From positions 1 through 64,000 of the forward strand of contig NZ_JBGCCH010000003.1 in assembly GCF_041261205.1 (NCBI RefSeq): 64,000 nt of DNA, read 5' to 3'. This document shows, piece after piece, positions 30,386-40,132 of this stretch. The translations under genes were made by a program, and so were the position numbers. Position 1 is the first letter of the stretch. Each line of letters opens with the position of its first letter. The DNA comes from Catenulispora sp. MAP5-51. GTDB taxonomy: Bacteria; Actinomycetota; Actinomycetes; Streptomycetales; Catenulisporaceae. The notes below the pieces were generated by a model. It had not been told where the DNA came from and did not search any database. It saw only the letters and a list, made by a program, of their open reading frames with translations.

Positions 30386-32203
30386 ATGCCGTCCACCCAG
30401 CGCACCATCCTCACCGCCGTGGCGTGGCCCTACGCCAACGGCCCCCGCCACATCGGGCACGTCTCCGGCTTCGGCGTCCCCTCCGACGTCTTCAGCCGCT
30501 ACCAGCGGATGGCGGGCAACCGGGTGCTGATGGTGAGCGGGACCGACGAGCACGGGACGCCGATCCTGGTGCAGGCCGACAAGGAGGGCGTCACCGCCCG
30601 GGAGTTGGCCGACCGGTACAACCGGGTCATCGCCGAGGACCTGCGCTCGCTCGGGCTGGCCTACGACCTGTTCACCCGGACCACCACGCGCAACCACTAC
30701 GCGGTCGTGCAGGAGATCTTCAAGGGTCTGTACGACAACGGCTACATCTTCCCCAAGACCACGATGGGCGCGATCAGCCCCTCGACCGGCCGGACGCTGC
30801 CCGACCGCTACATCGAGGGCACCTGCCCGATCTGCGGGTACGACGGCGCGCGCGGCGACCAGTGCGACAACTGCGGCAACCAGCTGGACCCGGACCGGCT
30901 GATCGACCCGCGTTCGCGGATCAACGGCGAGACGCCGAAGTTCATCGAGACCGAGCAGTTCTTCCTGGACCTGCCCGCGTTCGCGAGCGTCCTCGGGTCC
31001 TGGCTCCAGGAGCAGAAGACCTGGCGTCCCAACGTCCTGAAGTTCTCCCTGAACCTGCTGGACGACCTGCAGCCGCGCGCCATCTCCCGCGACCTGGACT
31101 GGGGTGTCCCGGTCCCGCTGGAGGGCTGGGTCGACCGCCCCGACAAGAAGCTGTACGTCTGGTTCGACGCGGTCGTCGGCTACCTGAGCGCGTCCGTCGA
31201 GTGGGCCCGCCGCACCGGCGACCCGGACGCCTGGCGCGCCTTCTGGCAGACCGGCCCGAACGGTGAGGCGCCCAACGCCTACTACTTCATGGGCAAGGAC
31301 AACATCGTCTTCCACTCGGAGATCTGGCCGGCGATGCTCCTGGGCTACGACGGCAAGGGCGACAAGAACGGCGACCCGGGCTCGCTCGGCACGCTGAGCC
31401 TGCCGCACGAGGTCGTGAGCTCGGAGTTCCTCACCATGGAGGGCCGCAAGTTCTCCTCCAGCCGCGCCGTGGTCATCTACGTCCGCGACTTCCTGTCCCG
31501 CTACGACGCCGACGCCCTGCGCTATTACATCACCGCGGCCGGCCCGGAGACCCAGGACACCGACTTCACCTGGTCGGAGTTCCTGCGCCGCAACAACGAC
31601 GAGCTGGTCGCCGGCTGGGGCAACCTGGTCAACCGCGCCATCTCGATGGCGGCCAAGAACCTCGGCGAGATCCCGGCCGCCAAGGACCTCACGCCCGAGG
31701 ACGAGGCGCTGCTGGCGGCCTCGCGCGGGGCCTTCGAGGCGGTCGGCGACCTGCTGGACCGCTGCCGGTTCAAGGCCGCCCTGGCCGAGGCGATGCGCGT
31801 GGTGGCCGAGGCCAACAAGTACGTCTCCGACAACGAGCCGTGGAAGCTGGCCAAGACCGACCCCGAGCGCATGGCCACCGTCCTGCACGTCACCCTGCAG
31901 GTCGTGGACGACGCCAAGACCCTGCTGACGCCGTTCCTGCCGTTCTCCTCCGAGAAGGTCTTCCACCTGCTCGGCGGCGAGGGCACCTGGTCGGCGATGC
32001 CGGAGCTGCGCGAGGTCGAGGACCTGGACGGCGGGCCGGGCTACCCGGTGCTCACCGGCGAGTACGACCAGGCGCTGGCGCGCTGGGAGTCCACGCCGAT
32101 CGAGGTCGGCCGCGCGCTGGCGCCGCCGACGCCGATCTTCAAGAAGCTGGACCCCTCGATCGTCGACGAGGAACTGGCCCGGCTCGGCGGCGAGACGGCG
32201 TAG
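30386..32203 (+). CDS. metG: Methionyl-tRNA synthetase
   Basis: The product is 605 residues, a class I synthetase. The HIGH motif is in [21 protein letters not shown]. The zinc knot is [20 protein letters not shown] with all four cysteines. The signature lysine loop is [11 protein letters not shown], the actinobacterial form of [20 protein letters not shown] begins the anticodon-binding helices. It has no C-terminal tRNA-binding appendix. It charges tRNA-Met. tatD follows four bases after the stop. The gene order metG-tatD-rpfB-rsmA-ispE is conserved in actinobacteria. Confidence 0.97.
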   Translation: MPSTQRTILTAVAWPYANGPRHIGHVSGFGVPSDVFSRYQRMAGNRVLMVSGTDEHGTPILVQADKEGVTARELADRYNRVIAEDLRSLGLAYDLFTRTTTRNHYAVVQEIFKGLYDNGYIFPKTTMGAISPSTGRTLPDRYIEGTCPICGYDGARGDQCDNCGNQLDPDRLIDPRSRINGETPKFIETEQFFLDLPAFASVLGSWLQEQKTWRPNVLKFSLNLLDDLQPRAISRDLDWGVPVPLEGWVDRPDKKLYVWFDAVVGYLSASVEWARRTGDPDAWRAFWQTGPNGEAPNAYYFMGKDNIVFHSEIWPAMLLGYDGKGDKNGDPGSLGTLSLPHEVVSSEFLTMEGRKFSSSRAVVIYVRDFLSRYDADALRYYITAAGPETQDTDFTWSEFLRRNNDELVAGWGNLVNRAISMAAKNLGEIPAAKDLTPEDEALLAASRGAFEAVGDLLDRCRFKAALAEAMRVVAEANKYVSDNEPWKLAKTDPERMATVLHVTLQVVDDAKTLLTPFLPFSSEKVFHLLGGEGTWSAMPELREVEDLDGGPGYPVLTGEYDQALARWESTPIEVGRALAPPTPIFKKLDPSIVDEELARLGGETA

Positions 32204-32207
32204 GCGC

Positions 32208-33137
32208 GTGGCGGACGAGACTGAGGCCAAGCGCAAGCGCAAGCGGAAGTCCCGGGAGCGGGACGAGACCCCGCCCCCGGCGCCGGAGCCGCTGCCGGCT
32301 CCGGTGGGCGACAGCCACACGCACATGGACATGCAGGAGCCGGCGGCCGCGGACATCATCGCGGCCGCCGACGCGGTGAACGTGCGCACGCTGGTCCAGG
32401 TCGGCGTGGACGTCCCGTCCTCGCGTACCGCCGTGGAGCTGGCCGCCGCCTTCGAGCGCGTACATGCCGCCGTGGCCCTGCACCCCAACGAGGCCCCGCG
32501 CCTGGTCCTGGGAGACCCGGACGGCTGGTCCGGCCAGGACCGCGCGCCCGGCGGCGCCCAGGCCCTGGAGGCGGCGCTGGCCGAGATCGACAAGCTCGCG
32601 GCCGACGAGCAGGTGCGCGGCATCGGCGAGACCGGCCTGGACTACTTCCGCACCGGTCCGGAGGGCGTGCAGGCGCAGCAGGACTCCTTCCGGGCCCACA
32701 TCGCGATCGCCAAGCGGCACGGCAAGGCCCTGGTGATCCACGACCGCGACGCGCATGAGGACGTCCTGCGTATCCTGATCGAGGAGGGTTCCCCCGAAAC
32801 AGTGGTCTTCCACTGCTATTCGGGTGACGCCGCGATGGCCGAGGTGTGCGCCGAGAGGGGCTACTACATGTCCTTCGCCGGCAACCTGACCTACAAGGCG
32901 AACGAGGCATTGCAGGAGGCATTCCGGGTGGCCCCGCTCGACCGGATTCTGGTCGAGACCGACGCCCCGTTCCTGACGCCGCTTCCTTATAGAGGACGGC
33001 CGAACGCGCCCTACCTGGTTCCCTACACAGTCCGGGCGATGGCGGCACTGCGAGGCATCGACAGTGACACCGGTTTGGCCGAACTCTGTCAGGCCCTCGA
33101 CAGCAACCTGCGCAATGCCTTCCACCTGGGGGCATGA
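32208..33137 (+). CDS. tatD: TatD family metal-dependent DNase/hydrolase
   Basis: The product is 309 residues. An unusual basic N-terminal tail (KRKRKRKSRERDE) precedes the barrel. Metal ligands appear in GDSHTHMDM (HxH), GIGETGLDYFR (Glu), LVIHDRDA (His), VVFHCYSG (His) and VETDAPFLTP (Asp). LQEAFRVAPLDRILVETDAPFL is diagnostic. It acts as a 3'-5' exonuclease in DNA repair or RNA/DNA turnover. The GTG start four bases after metG places it in the same operon. Confidence 0.92.
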   Translation: MADETEAKRKRKRKSRERDETPPPAPEPLPAPVGDSHTHMDMQEPAAADIIAAADAVNVRTLVQVGVDVPSSRTAVELAAAFERVHAAVALHPNEAPRLVLGDPDGWSGQDRAPGGAQALEAALAEIDKLAADEQVRGIGETGLDYFRTGPEGVQAQQDSFRAHIAIAKRHGKALVIHDRDAHEDVLRILIEEGSPETVVFHCYSGDAAMAEVCAERGYYMSFAGNLTYKANEALQEAFRVAPLDRILVETDAPFLTPLPYRGRPNAPYLVPYTVRAMAALRGIDSDTGLAELCQALDSNLRNAFHLGA

Positions 33138-33345
33138 TGGCGGGATCAAATTAGTCATATCAGACGACCAACGGCCGACGTGGGTTCAAAGGGATGTCGG
33201 AGGACATCAAGCGGACGTTGGTGGCGGGTGCGGCGGAGTTGCCGCTAGTGTCACCTCGGCAGCCGGATCGACGCGATTTCAAACGGGTCTTCGAAGCCTT
33301 CGAAAGCCCGGCGTCGTAGCCGGAGGGCACTAGGTCTGGATCAGC

Positions 33346-34476
33346 GTGAGCAGTAGACGTTCCGCCAGCCGGCACAGCGAGGGTTCCAAGGTCAAGGTCC
33401 GCGCCGTCCAGGGCACGGTCCTTCTGGGGCTCGTCGGCGCCGCAGGAGCCTACGTCGGCTTCGAGAAGACCGTCCATTTGACCGTGGACGGCCAGGAACG
33501 CACCATCCACACGTTCGACGGCAAGGTCGCCGACGTCCTCAAGGCCCAGGGCATCGCCACCGACGCCCACGACCAGGTGGCCCCGGCCCCCGGCGACAAC
33601 CTCGTGGACGGCGAGCAGATCTCGGTGCGCTACGGCCGCCAGCTCGACGTCAGCGTCGACGGCAAGGACCAGCAGATCTGGTCCACCGCGACGACCGTGT
33701 CCGAGGCGCTCGGCGACATGGGGGTCCGCGGCGGGTCGAACCCGTACCTGTCGGTCAACCGCGACCAGCCGATCGGCCGCCAGGGCCTGAGCTTCCAGGT
33801 CCGCACCGAGCGGCACGTGAACATACTCGTCGACGGCCGCTCGGTTCCGCTGGACACCACCGCGCAGACCGTGGCGCAGGCGCTGTCCCAGGCGAACATC
33901 ACGCTCGCCGGCCAGGACACCGCGACCCCGGACCCGACCTCCTTCCCCACCGACGGCGAGAACATCACCGTCGACCGCGTGACCGGGACGCAGGAGACCA
34001 AGCAGGTCCCGATCGACTTCTCCACGACCCAGCAGTCGGACCCGAACTCCTACGTCGGGTCGCGGACCACGGTCACCGAGGGCGTGCCCGGCGTGCAGCA
34101 GGTCGTGTACGCGTACCTGACCGTCAACGGCGTGAAGCAGGCCCCGAAGATCGTCAGCAAGACCGTCACCAAGCAGCCGGTGAACGCGGTGGTGAAGGTC
34201 GGCACCAAGGCGGTCCCGAACACCGTGGCCGGCGCCGACAACCTGAACTGGGCCGGGGTCGCGCAGTGCGAGTCCGGCGGCAACCCCAAGTCGGTCGGCG
34301 GCGGCGGGCTGTACTTCGGGCTCTACCAGTTCTCGGTGTCGACCTGGGCCGCCATGGGCGGGTCCGGGCTGCCGTCCAACGCCACGCCGGCGGAGCAGAC
34401 CTACCGGGCCAAGCTGCTGTACGTGCGCTCGGGCGCCGGGCAGTGGCCGGTCTGCGGACGGAACCTGTTCACCTAG
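33346..34476 (+). CDS. rpfB: Resuscitation-promoting factor RpfB
   Basis: The product is 376 residues. An N-terminal signal/anchor ([19 protein letters not shown], ~20-40) sends it outside the membrane. Three DUF348 repeats follow ([16 protein letters not shown] and VNILVDGR). A G5 domain spans about residues 215-290. The C-terminal transglycosylase-like RPF domain is [18 protein letters not shown] with the catalytic Glu, then [20 protein letters not shown]. It cleaves peptidoglycan and stimulates germination or exit from dormancy. The 208-base upstream region holds TTCGAAG/TTCGAAAG repeats but no c-di-AMP riboswitch pattern. A 12-bp hairpin follows the stop. Confidence 0.95.
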   Translation: MSSRRSASRHSEGSKVKVRAVQGTVLLGLVGAAGAYVGFEKTVHLTVDGQERTIHTFDGKVADVLKAQGIATDAHDQVAPAPGDNLVDGEQISVRYGRQLDVSVDGKDQQIWSTATTVSEALGDMGVRGGSNPYLSVNRDQPIGRQGLSFQVRTERHVNILVDGRSVPLDTTAQTVAQALSQANITLAGQDTATPDPTSFPTDGENITVDRVTGTQETKQVPIDFSTTQQSDPNSYVGSRTTVTEGVPGVQQVVYAYLTVNGVKQAPKIVSKTVTKQPVNAVVKVGTKAVPNTVAGADNLNWAGVAQCESGGNPKSVGGGGLYFGLYQFSVSTWAAMGGSGLPSNATPAEQTYRAKLLYVRSGAGQWPVCGRNLFT

Positions 34477-34482
34477 CAGTGA

Positions 34483-34512
34483 AGCCGCGCTGCCGGATGA
34501 GGCAGCGCGGCT
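34483..34512 (+). terminator. Hairpin after rpfB, abutting the rsmA -10 element
   Basis: AGCCGCGCTGCC and GGCAGCGCGGCT form a perfect 12-bp stem with a 6-base loop. Its last base is the first base of TACGAT (34512-34517), the probable rsmA -10. Confidence 0.65.
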
Positions 34513-34517
34513 ACGAT
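34512..34517 (+). promoter_or_regulatory. -10 element of rsmA
   Basis: TACGAT lies eight bases before the ATG at 34526, and no Shine-Dalgarno sequence is seen. Confidence 0.35.
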
Positions 34518-34525
34518 GGCTGGCG

Positions 34526-35590
34526 ATGTCCGAAACTCCGCACTCCACGCCACCGCGCACCGGTTCCGCCGAGGCTGCTGATACCGCCGACGCCGCGGCC
34601 ACAGGCCCCGGCAAGGCCACAAGCCCCGGCGATGCCGCCGCGCCCGACCGCCACCCGGCCCGCCTCCTGGGCCCGGCCGAGGTCCGCCGGCTCGCCGACA
34701 AGCTCGGCGTCTCGCCGACCAAGAAGCTCGGCCAGAACTTCGTCATCGACCCGAACACCATCCGCCGGATCGTGCGCGCCGGCGACGTCACCGCCGACGA
34801 CGTGGTGGTCGAGGTCGGTCCGGGCCTGGGCTCGCTGACCCTGGGGCTGCTGGACGTCGCCCGCCGGGTGGTCGCCGTCGAGATCGACCCGGTCCTGGCC
34901 GCCGCGCTGCCGGACACCCTGGCCGAGTTCGCGCCGGGCATCGCCGCCGGCGAGGTGGAGTTCGAGCTCGTGCACTCCGACGCGCTGCGGGTCGCCGAGC
35001 TGCCCGGCCCGCCGCCGACCGCGCTGGTCGCGAACCTGCCTTACAACGTCGCAGTCCCGGTATTGCTGCACATGCTGGAGCGCTTCCCGAGCATCGAGCG
35101 CACCCTGATCATGGTCCAGGCCGAGGTCGCCGACCGGCTCGCGGCCGAGCCCGGCGGCCGGGTCTACGGCGTGCCGTCGGTCAAGGCGCGCTGGTACGCG
35201 GACGTGAAGCGGGCCGGCTCCATCGGCCGCAGCGTGTTCTGGCCGGCGCCGAACGTCGACTCCGGGCTGGTCCGCCTGGACCGCCGTGCGGTCCCGCCGA
35301 CCACGCGAGCCGAGCGCCGCGACGTCTTCGCCGCCGTGGACGCCGCCTTCGCGCAGCGCCGCAAGACCCTGCGGTCGGCGCTGAGCGGCTGGGCCGGCTC
35401 CCCGGCCGCCGCCGAGCAGGCGCTGACCGCCGCCGGGATCAACCCGGGAGCCCGCGGCGAGACGCTGACCGTCGAGGAGTTCGCCCGCCTGGCGGAGCAC
35501 CGACCGGAGCGGGAGACGGCAGACGGCTCGCGTACCAAAGAGCACCCGCCTCCTAAGCGGGGGGCCAATCGTTCCGAGGACACGCCATGA
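34526..35590 (+). CDS. rsmA: 16S rRNA dimethyladenosine transferase (KsgA/RsmA)
   Basis: The product is 354 residues, longer than the usual ~280-290 because of Ala/Pro-rich tails at both ends. The core begins [29 protein letters not shown] (GQNF motif), then [17 protein letters not shown] (SAM site), VEIDPVL and the catalytic [48 protein letters not shown] is also diagnostic. It dimethylates A1518/A1519. Its stop overlaps the ispE start by four bases. Confidence 0.95.
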   Translation: MSETPHSTPPRTGSAEAADTADAAATGPGKATSPGDAAAPDRHPARLLGPAEVRRLADKLGVSPTKKLGQNFVIDPNTIRRIVRAGDVTADDVVVEVGPGLGSLTLGLLDVARRVVAVEIDPVLAAALPDTLAEFAPGIAAGEVEFELVHSDALRVAELPGPPPTALVANLPYNVAVPVLLHMLERFPSIERTLIMVQAEVADRLAAEPGGRVYGVPSVKARWYADVKRAGSIGRSVFWPAPNVDSGLVRLDRRAVPPTTRAERRDVFAAVDAAFAQRRKTLRSALSGWAGSPAAAEQALTAAGINPGARGETLTVEEFARLAEHRPERETADGSRTKEHPPPKRGANRSEDTP

Positions 35591-36540
35591 CGGCCGCCGC
35601 GCTCAGCCCCGACGACGACACGCCCCGCCCCGGCGCGACCGAGTCCGTGACCGTCCGCGTCCCGGCGAAGGTCAATCTCGCGCTCTCAGTGGGCCCGCTG
35701 CGCCCGGACGGCTACCACGACCTGGCCACCGTCTTCCACGCCGTCGGCCTGTACGACGAGGTCAGCGCCGCCGCCTCCGACACCCTGGCGCTCACCTGCG
35801 AGGGCGAGGGCCAGGTCGAGGTGCCGCTGGACGGCACGAACCTGGCCTGGCGCGCCGCCGAGCTGCTGGCCCGGACCGCCGGCCGCGCCCCGGCCGTGCG
35901 CCTGCACCTGACCAAGGGGATCCCGGTGGCCGGCGGGATGGCCGGGGGCTCGGCCGACGCCGCCGGCGCGCTGGTCGCCTGCGACGCGCTGTGGGGCACC
36001 GGCCTGCCCCGCGACGACCTGCACGAGCTGGCCGCGCAGCTGGGCAGCGACGTCCCCTTCGCCCTCTACGGCGGCACCGCCATGGGCACCGGCCGCGGCG
36101 AGCAGATCACCCCGGTGCTGGCCCGCGGCGAGTTCCACTGGGTCTTCGCCTTCGCCCACGAGGGGCTGTCCACCCCGGCGGTCTTCCGCGAGCTGGACCG
36201 GCTCCGCGAGGCGGCCGGCGAGCACGCGGCGCCCCCGGGGGTCGACGAGGAGCTGCTGCGGGCGCTGCGGGCCGGAGACTCAACGCTGCTGGGTGCGGCG
36301 TTGCGCAACGACCTGACCCGGCCGGCCACCTCCCTGCGCCCCGACCTGCGCGCCACCCTGCAGGCCGGCCGCGAGGCCGGGGCGCTCGGGACCCTGCTGT
36401 CCGGGTCCGGCCCGACCTGCGCTTTCCTTGCCGCGGACGCCGTCTCCGCGGCCGCGGTCGCGGCCGCGCTGGACGCGGCGCCGTCGGTCCGCGCGGTAAG
36501 GCGGGCCCTGGGGCCCGCAGCCGGTGCGCACGTGCTGTGA
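35587..36540 (+). CDS. ispE: 4-diphosphocytidyl-2-C-methyl-D-erythritol kinase
   Basis: The product is 317 residues, a GHMP kinase. [31 protein letters not shown] is the N-terminal signature with the catalytic Lys and substrate His region. [21 protein letters not shown] is the ATP loop. [21 protein letters not shown] holds the catalytic Asp. [14 protein letters not shown] is motif 3. It phosphorylates CDP-ME in the MEP isoprenoid pathway. ATGA overlap with rsmA couples it to ribosome maturation, as in other actinobacteria. Confidence 0.95.
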   Translation: MTAAALSPDDDTPRPGATESVTVRVPAKVNLALSVGPLRPDGYHDLATVFHAVGLYDEVSAAASDTLALTCEGEGQVEVPLDGTNLAWRAAELLARTAGRAPAVRLHLTKGIPVAGGMAGGSADAAGALVACDALWGTGLPRDDLHELAAQLGSDVPFALYGGTAMGTGRGEQITPVLARGEFHWVFAFAHEGLSTPAVFRELDRLREAAGEHAAPPGVDEELLRALRAGDSTLLGAALRNDLTRPATSLRPDLRATLQAGREAGALGTLLSGSGPTCAFLAADAVSAAAVAAALDAAPSVRAVRRALGPAAGAHVL

Positions 36541-36614
36541 AGACGGCGAACGTCCCCGTGGTGCCACCGAACCAGGAACTCGCCGATACGCTTTCCCCTT
36601 GAAGGGGGACCCCA

Positions 36615-39146
36615 ATGGATGCGCTCAAGCCCGAAGACCCGTCCCGCGTCGGGCCGTTCATCCCGCTCGCGCGGATCGGCGCGGGCGGAATGGGCCGGGT
36701 CTACCTGGCCCGGTCACGCGGCGGCCGGCCGGTGGCGGTGAAGGTGATCCGCGCCGAGTACGCCGAGGACGAGCGTTTCCGTACCCGTTTCCGGCGTGAG
36801 GTGCAGGCCGCACGCACCGTTGACGGCATGTACACGGCGCCGGTCCTGGACGCCGGGCCCGACGACCCGGCGCCCTGGCTCGCCACCGCCTACATACCCG
36901 GCCCCTCGCTCCAGCGCGCCGTCCACGAGCACGGCCCGCTGCCCGAGCACTCGGCGCGGGTGCTGGGCGCCGGCATCGCCGAGGCGCTCGGCGCGATCCA
37001 CAGCGCGGGCCTGATCCACCGCGATCTGAAGCCCTCGAACGTCATCCTGGGCCCCGACGGCCCGCGCGTCATCGACTTCGGCATCAGCGCCTCCGAGGGC
37101 GGCAGCTCGCTGACCACGACCGGGATCGTCGTCGGCTCGCCCCGCTACTCCAGCCCCGAGCAGTGCCGCGCCGATCCGGCGATGGGCCCGGCCTCGGACG
37201 TCTTCGCGCTCGGCGGCGTCATGGTCTACGCCACCACCGGCGTCCCGCCGTTCGGCGACGGTCCGGACCACGTGCAGCTGTACCTCGTCGTGCACGAGCA
37301 GCCGGACCTCACCGGGGTGCCGATGGCGCTGCGGCCGATCGTCTCGGCGTGCCTGGAGAAGGACCCGGCGAACCGGCCGACCACCGACCAGCTGCTGGAC
37401 ATCCTGCTGCCGCCGGACGCCGACATCAGCGGCGTGGACTGGCTGCCCGAGGCCGTGAACCGGGACATGCGCGAGTACGCCTCCGCGCCGATGGTGCTGG
37501 CCGCGCAGTCCGCGTCCGGGCAGGCGACATCCGGGCGGCAGGCGGAAGGCGACGGCACGCCGACGCCGGCCCCCGCCGACGCGGACGTCACGGACGCCGG
37601 AGTCGGCGGCGCGGACGCCACCGGCAGCGGCGTCGCGATCGGCACGACGGCGGCGCCGACGGTGTCCGGTCCCTCCGGCGTCGCGAACCCCGGCCGGCGC
37701 CGGATGCTGGCCGGGATCGCCGGGGCCGTGGCGGTGGCCGCGTCCGGCGGCGGCGCCTGGTACGCCGCGACCCGCCACGGCGACAAGAAGGGGGCGACGC
37801 AGGAAGCCGGGGCCACGTATCCGCCCGGGACGCCGTCGAAGAGCGCCCCCTCGGGCGCGTCGACCGCCCCGGCGACGAGTTCCGCCGCGTCCTCGGCCCC
37901 CACGCCGACCCCGACTCCGACTCCGACGCACGCCCTCGGCCCGTGGGGCGAGGACTGGAGCTCGAAGACCGACCTGGGCGGCGCCTCGGGCGGCGCCGTG
38001 ATCAGCGGCACCAAGCTGATCGGCGTCTACCAGGCCACCAGCGTCGTGAACCCGAACCCGCCGCAGGACCTGGTCGCCATCGACACCGTCGCCGGCGGCA
38101 CGGCCTTCCCCCCGGTGTCGATCCCCGCGGTGACCAACGTCGGCGGAGCGGGCATCGCCGCGGACGACAAGTTCATCTACAGCTACGGCGACGGCGTCGT
38201 CTACGCGTGGAACCTCGCCGACGGTTCGCAGGCCTGGACGGCCAAGACCGGCCTGCAGGCCTCGACGTCCACGAACAACATGCCCCCGACCGGCATCCTC
38301 GGGCTCATCGGCACCATCCTGATGGTCGGTTCCGGCAACTACGACCCCAGCTTCCCGCCCTGCCTGGCCGCCTTGGACGTCACGACCCGCAAGACGATCT
38401 GGTCCATGGCGCCGACCGACATGCAGGTGGTGGCCTCGCCGCCGAGCGGCCTGGTCCTGGCCCAGACCACCGTCGGGGTGTCGGTGCCCAAGGCGGGGAA
38501 CCTGTTCTACGTCTCGTTGTGCGACCAGAACTCACTGCGGATCCTGCGGGGCATGGACCTGCGGACGGGCAAAGAGGTCTGGCACGTCCCCTTCGCGGCG
38601 TACAGCGACAACGGCGCCGGGACCGCCAACCCCACCGTGACCGGCACCGAGCAGCACGTCTACCTGACCGACATGCACAGCGGCTCGGTCCACGCCTACG
38701 ACACGGCCGGCAAGTGGATGTGGACCTACCCCAGCGCCCTGGACAAGACGCCGCCCTCCAGCGACCGCCGCTTCACCGGCCTGGTGCTGGAGTCCGGCGA
38801 CTCCGTCTACGCCGCCGACGCGAACCGCGTCTACGCCCTGCAGGTGAGCAGCACGGTGAAGAGCGGCACCACCCTGTGGAAGAACCCTGCGACGTTCAAC
38901 GGCATCGCCAACGTCCCGGCCCTGGTCGGGGACAAGATCTGGATCGAGGTCCACACCCCGACCTCGCAGAACCCGCTGGCGATGACGGTGGTGGACACCG
39001 CGGACGGCCACGTGGTGCACAACTACCCGATGCCCGAGGGTCCCACCGCCAGCAGCGCCGACCTGACCGTCCCGGACCCCTCCGGCCAGGCGGCGTACGT
39101 CCTCACAGCCAGCGGCGAGGTACTCGGATACCGCCGGAACCAATGA
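36615..39146 (+). CDS. Ser/Thr protein kinase with C-terminal PQQ-like beta-propeller
   Basis: The product is 843 residues. AAGGGGG eight bases before the ATG sets the start. Residues ~10-265 are a Hanks-type kinase: GAGGMGRVYLARSRGGRPVAVKVI (P-loop and Lys), IHRDLKPSNVIL (catalytic loop), DFGIS and SPRYSSPEQC. All key residues are present. A Ser/Thr/Pro/Ala-rich linker follows, then a weak membrane segment near residues 358-378 (RRMLAGIAGAVAVAASGGGAWYAA) and another low-complexity stretch. Residues ~440-843 hold PQQ-like propeller repeats (DLVAIDTVAGGTAF, VVYAWNLADGSQAWTAK, LRGMDLRTGKEVWHVPF). The propeller would be extracellular and sense a ligand. Confidence 0.92.
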   Translation: MDALKPEDPSRVGPFIPLARIGAGGMGRVYLARSRGGRPVAVKVIRAEYAEDERFRTRFRREVQAARTVDGMYTAPVLDAGPDDPAPWLATAYIPGPSLQRAVHEHGPLPEHSARVLGAGIAEALGAIHSAGLIHRDLKPSNVILGPDGPRVIDFGISASEGGSSLTTTGIVVGSPRYSSPEQCRADPAMGPASDVFALGGVMVYATTGVPPFGDGPDHVQLYLVVHEQPDLTGVPMALRPIVSACLEKDPANRPTTDQLLDILLPPDADISGVDWLPEAVNRDMREYASAPMVLAAQSASGQATSGRQAEGDGTPTPAPADADVTDAGVGGADATGSGVAIGTTAAPTVSGPSGVANPGRRRMLAGIAGAVAVAASGGGAWYAATRHGDKKGATQEAGATYPPGTPSKSAPSGASTAPATSSAASSAPTPTPTPTPTHALGPWGEDWSSKTDLGGASGGAVISGTKLIGVYQATSVVNPNPPQDLVAIDTVAGGTAFPPVSIPAVTNVGGAGIAADDKFIYSYGDGVVYAWNLADGSQAWTAKTGLQASTSTNNMPPTGILGLIGTILMVGSGNYDPSFPPCLAALDVTTRKTIWSMAPTDMQVVASPPSGLVLAQTTVGVSVPKAGNLFYVSLCDQNSLRILRGMDLRTGKEVWHVPFAAYSDNGAGTANPTVTGTEQHVYLTDMHSGSVHAYDTAGKWMWTYPSALDKTPPSSDRRFTGLVLESGDSVYAADANRVYALQVSSTVKSGTTLWKNPATFNGIANVPALVGDKIWIEVHTPTSQNPLAMTVVDTADGHVVHNYPMPEGPTASSADLTVPDPSGQAAYVLTASGEVLGYRRNQ

Positions 39147-39153
39147 GCCGCGG

Positions 39154-39182
39154 ATGAGTACCCATATGAGTACTCGTACTCA
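39154..39182 (+). promoter_or_regulatory. Candidate operator with three TGAGTAC half-sites
   Basis: ATGAGTAC occurs at 39154-39161 and 39166-39173 as direct repeats. GTACTCA at 39176-39182 is the inverted partner of the second copy. The array lies 34 bases before the YiaA/B-like gene and resembles a dimeric repressor site. No regulator gene is adjacent. Confidence 0.45.
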
Positions 39183-39216
39183 CGATCGGTGACCGCCCCG
39201 GCGCCATCATCGAAGC

Positions 39217-39507
39217 ATGAGTACGCCACTGGCAAACAAGAACACGGCCGCGTACTACTTCCAGGCGGTCGCCTCCTTCATCGTGTCCGCCGGCGCGACC
39301 GTCGTCGGCATCTGCTACCTCCCGGTCAACGCCTGGGAGCGCGCCTTCCTGGGCCTGGGCCTGCTGTACACCATCACCTCGGCGATCACCCTGGCCAAGG
39401 TGGTCCGGGACAAGCAGGACGAGGTACAGCTGGTCGGGCGCGTCGACCAGGCCCGGCTGGACAAGCTGCTGACGGAGCATGACCCGTATCGGGTGGATGC
39501 GCCGTAG
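39217..39507 (+). CDS. YiaA/YiaB two-helix membrane protein
   Basis: The product is 96 residues. Two membrane helices are clear: YYFQAVASFIVSAGATVVGICYL and AFLGLGLLYTITSAITLAKVV, separated by a short NAWER turn, which is the YiaA/B family pattern. A charged C-terminal tail (DKQDEVQLVGRVDQARLDKLL) is cytoplasmic. Function of the family is unknown. An array of TGAGTAC half-sites just upstream suggests inducible expression. It converges with the MgtC-type gene. Confidence 0.8.
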   Translation: MSTPLANKNTAAYYFQAVASFIVSAGATVVGICYLPVNAWERAFLGLGLLYTITSAITLAKVVRDKQDEVQLVGRVDQARLDKLLTEHDPYRVDAP

Positions 39508-39549
39508 GGGAGTCGGTTGGGCGCGGGTTGGGGTTGGGCTGGTCCGCAA

Positions 39550-40131
39550 TCAGAGCCGCCCGGCCCCGCCCCCTGCGCCCCCATCTCCCGCGCCCTCGTC
39601 TCCCCCGCCTCCGGCCCCGTCCCCCGCGCCCCCGGCCGCGTCCTTGTCCGGCAGCAGCACCTCATCGTTCGCGAACCGCGAAGCCCACCGCCGCCCGTCG
39701 GCGAACTTCAGCAGCGGGATGTGGCGCACCTCCAGGGCCAGCAGGACCAGTGCGGTGCCGCCGGTGGCCAGCAGGAGGCGGCCGAATCCGCATGCGGCGC
39801 CGATCGCGGCGGCGGCGAAGATGGTCGCGGCGGTCGTGACGCCCTTCACCATGTCGAGGAGGTGGCGGCGGGGGGTGGTGGCCAGGCTCGGGCGGAAGAC
39901 CACGCCGGCGCCGATGAAGCCGACGCCGGTGATGACGCCGGCCAGGGCGTTGGGGGCGTTGCCGTCCTTGGCCAGGACGGCGATGATGGCGCTGCCCACG
40001 CCGATCAGGGAGAAGGTGCGGTCGCCGGCCGGCGAGCCGCGCAGGTCGCGCTCGAAGCCGAGCAGGTAGGTCAGGGCGAAGGCCAGCGTCAGGCGCCCCA
40101 GCTGGCTCAGGCTCTCCAGGTGCGGGTACAC
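39550..40131 (-). CDS. MgtC/SapB family membrane protein
   Basis: The product is 193 residues. GRLTLAFALTYLLGFERDLRG and LIGVGSAIIAVL give the conserved N-terminus. GVITGVGFIGAGVVFRP and VKGVTTAATIFAAAAIGAACGFG complete the four to five helices of the MgtC domain. The tail is a Gly/Asp/Ala low-complexity stretch. Family members affect Mg2+ homeostasis and P-type or F-type ATPase activity. GTG 40131 is one base after the stop of the oxoamine synthase gene, so translation is coupled. Confidence 0.88.
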   Translation of the reverse strand: MYPHLESLSQLGRLTLAFALTYLLGFERDLRGSPAGDRTFSLIGVGSAIIAVLAKDGNAPNALAGVITGVGFIGAGVVFRPSLATTPRRHLLDMVKGVTTAATIFAAAAIGAACGFGRLLLATGGTALVLLALEVRHIPLLKFADGRRWASRFANDEVLLPDKDAAGGAGDGAGGGGDEGAGDGGAGGGAGRL

Positions 40132-40132
40132 A

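Noticed and set aside
33138-33345. c-di-AMP (ydaO-type) riboswitch before rpfB
   Set aside because: Some actinobacterial rpf genes have one, but none of the conserved riboswitch core was seen; only TTCGAA repeats are present.
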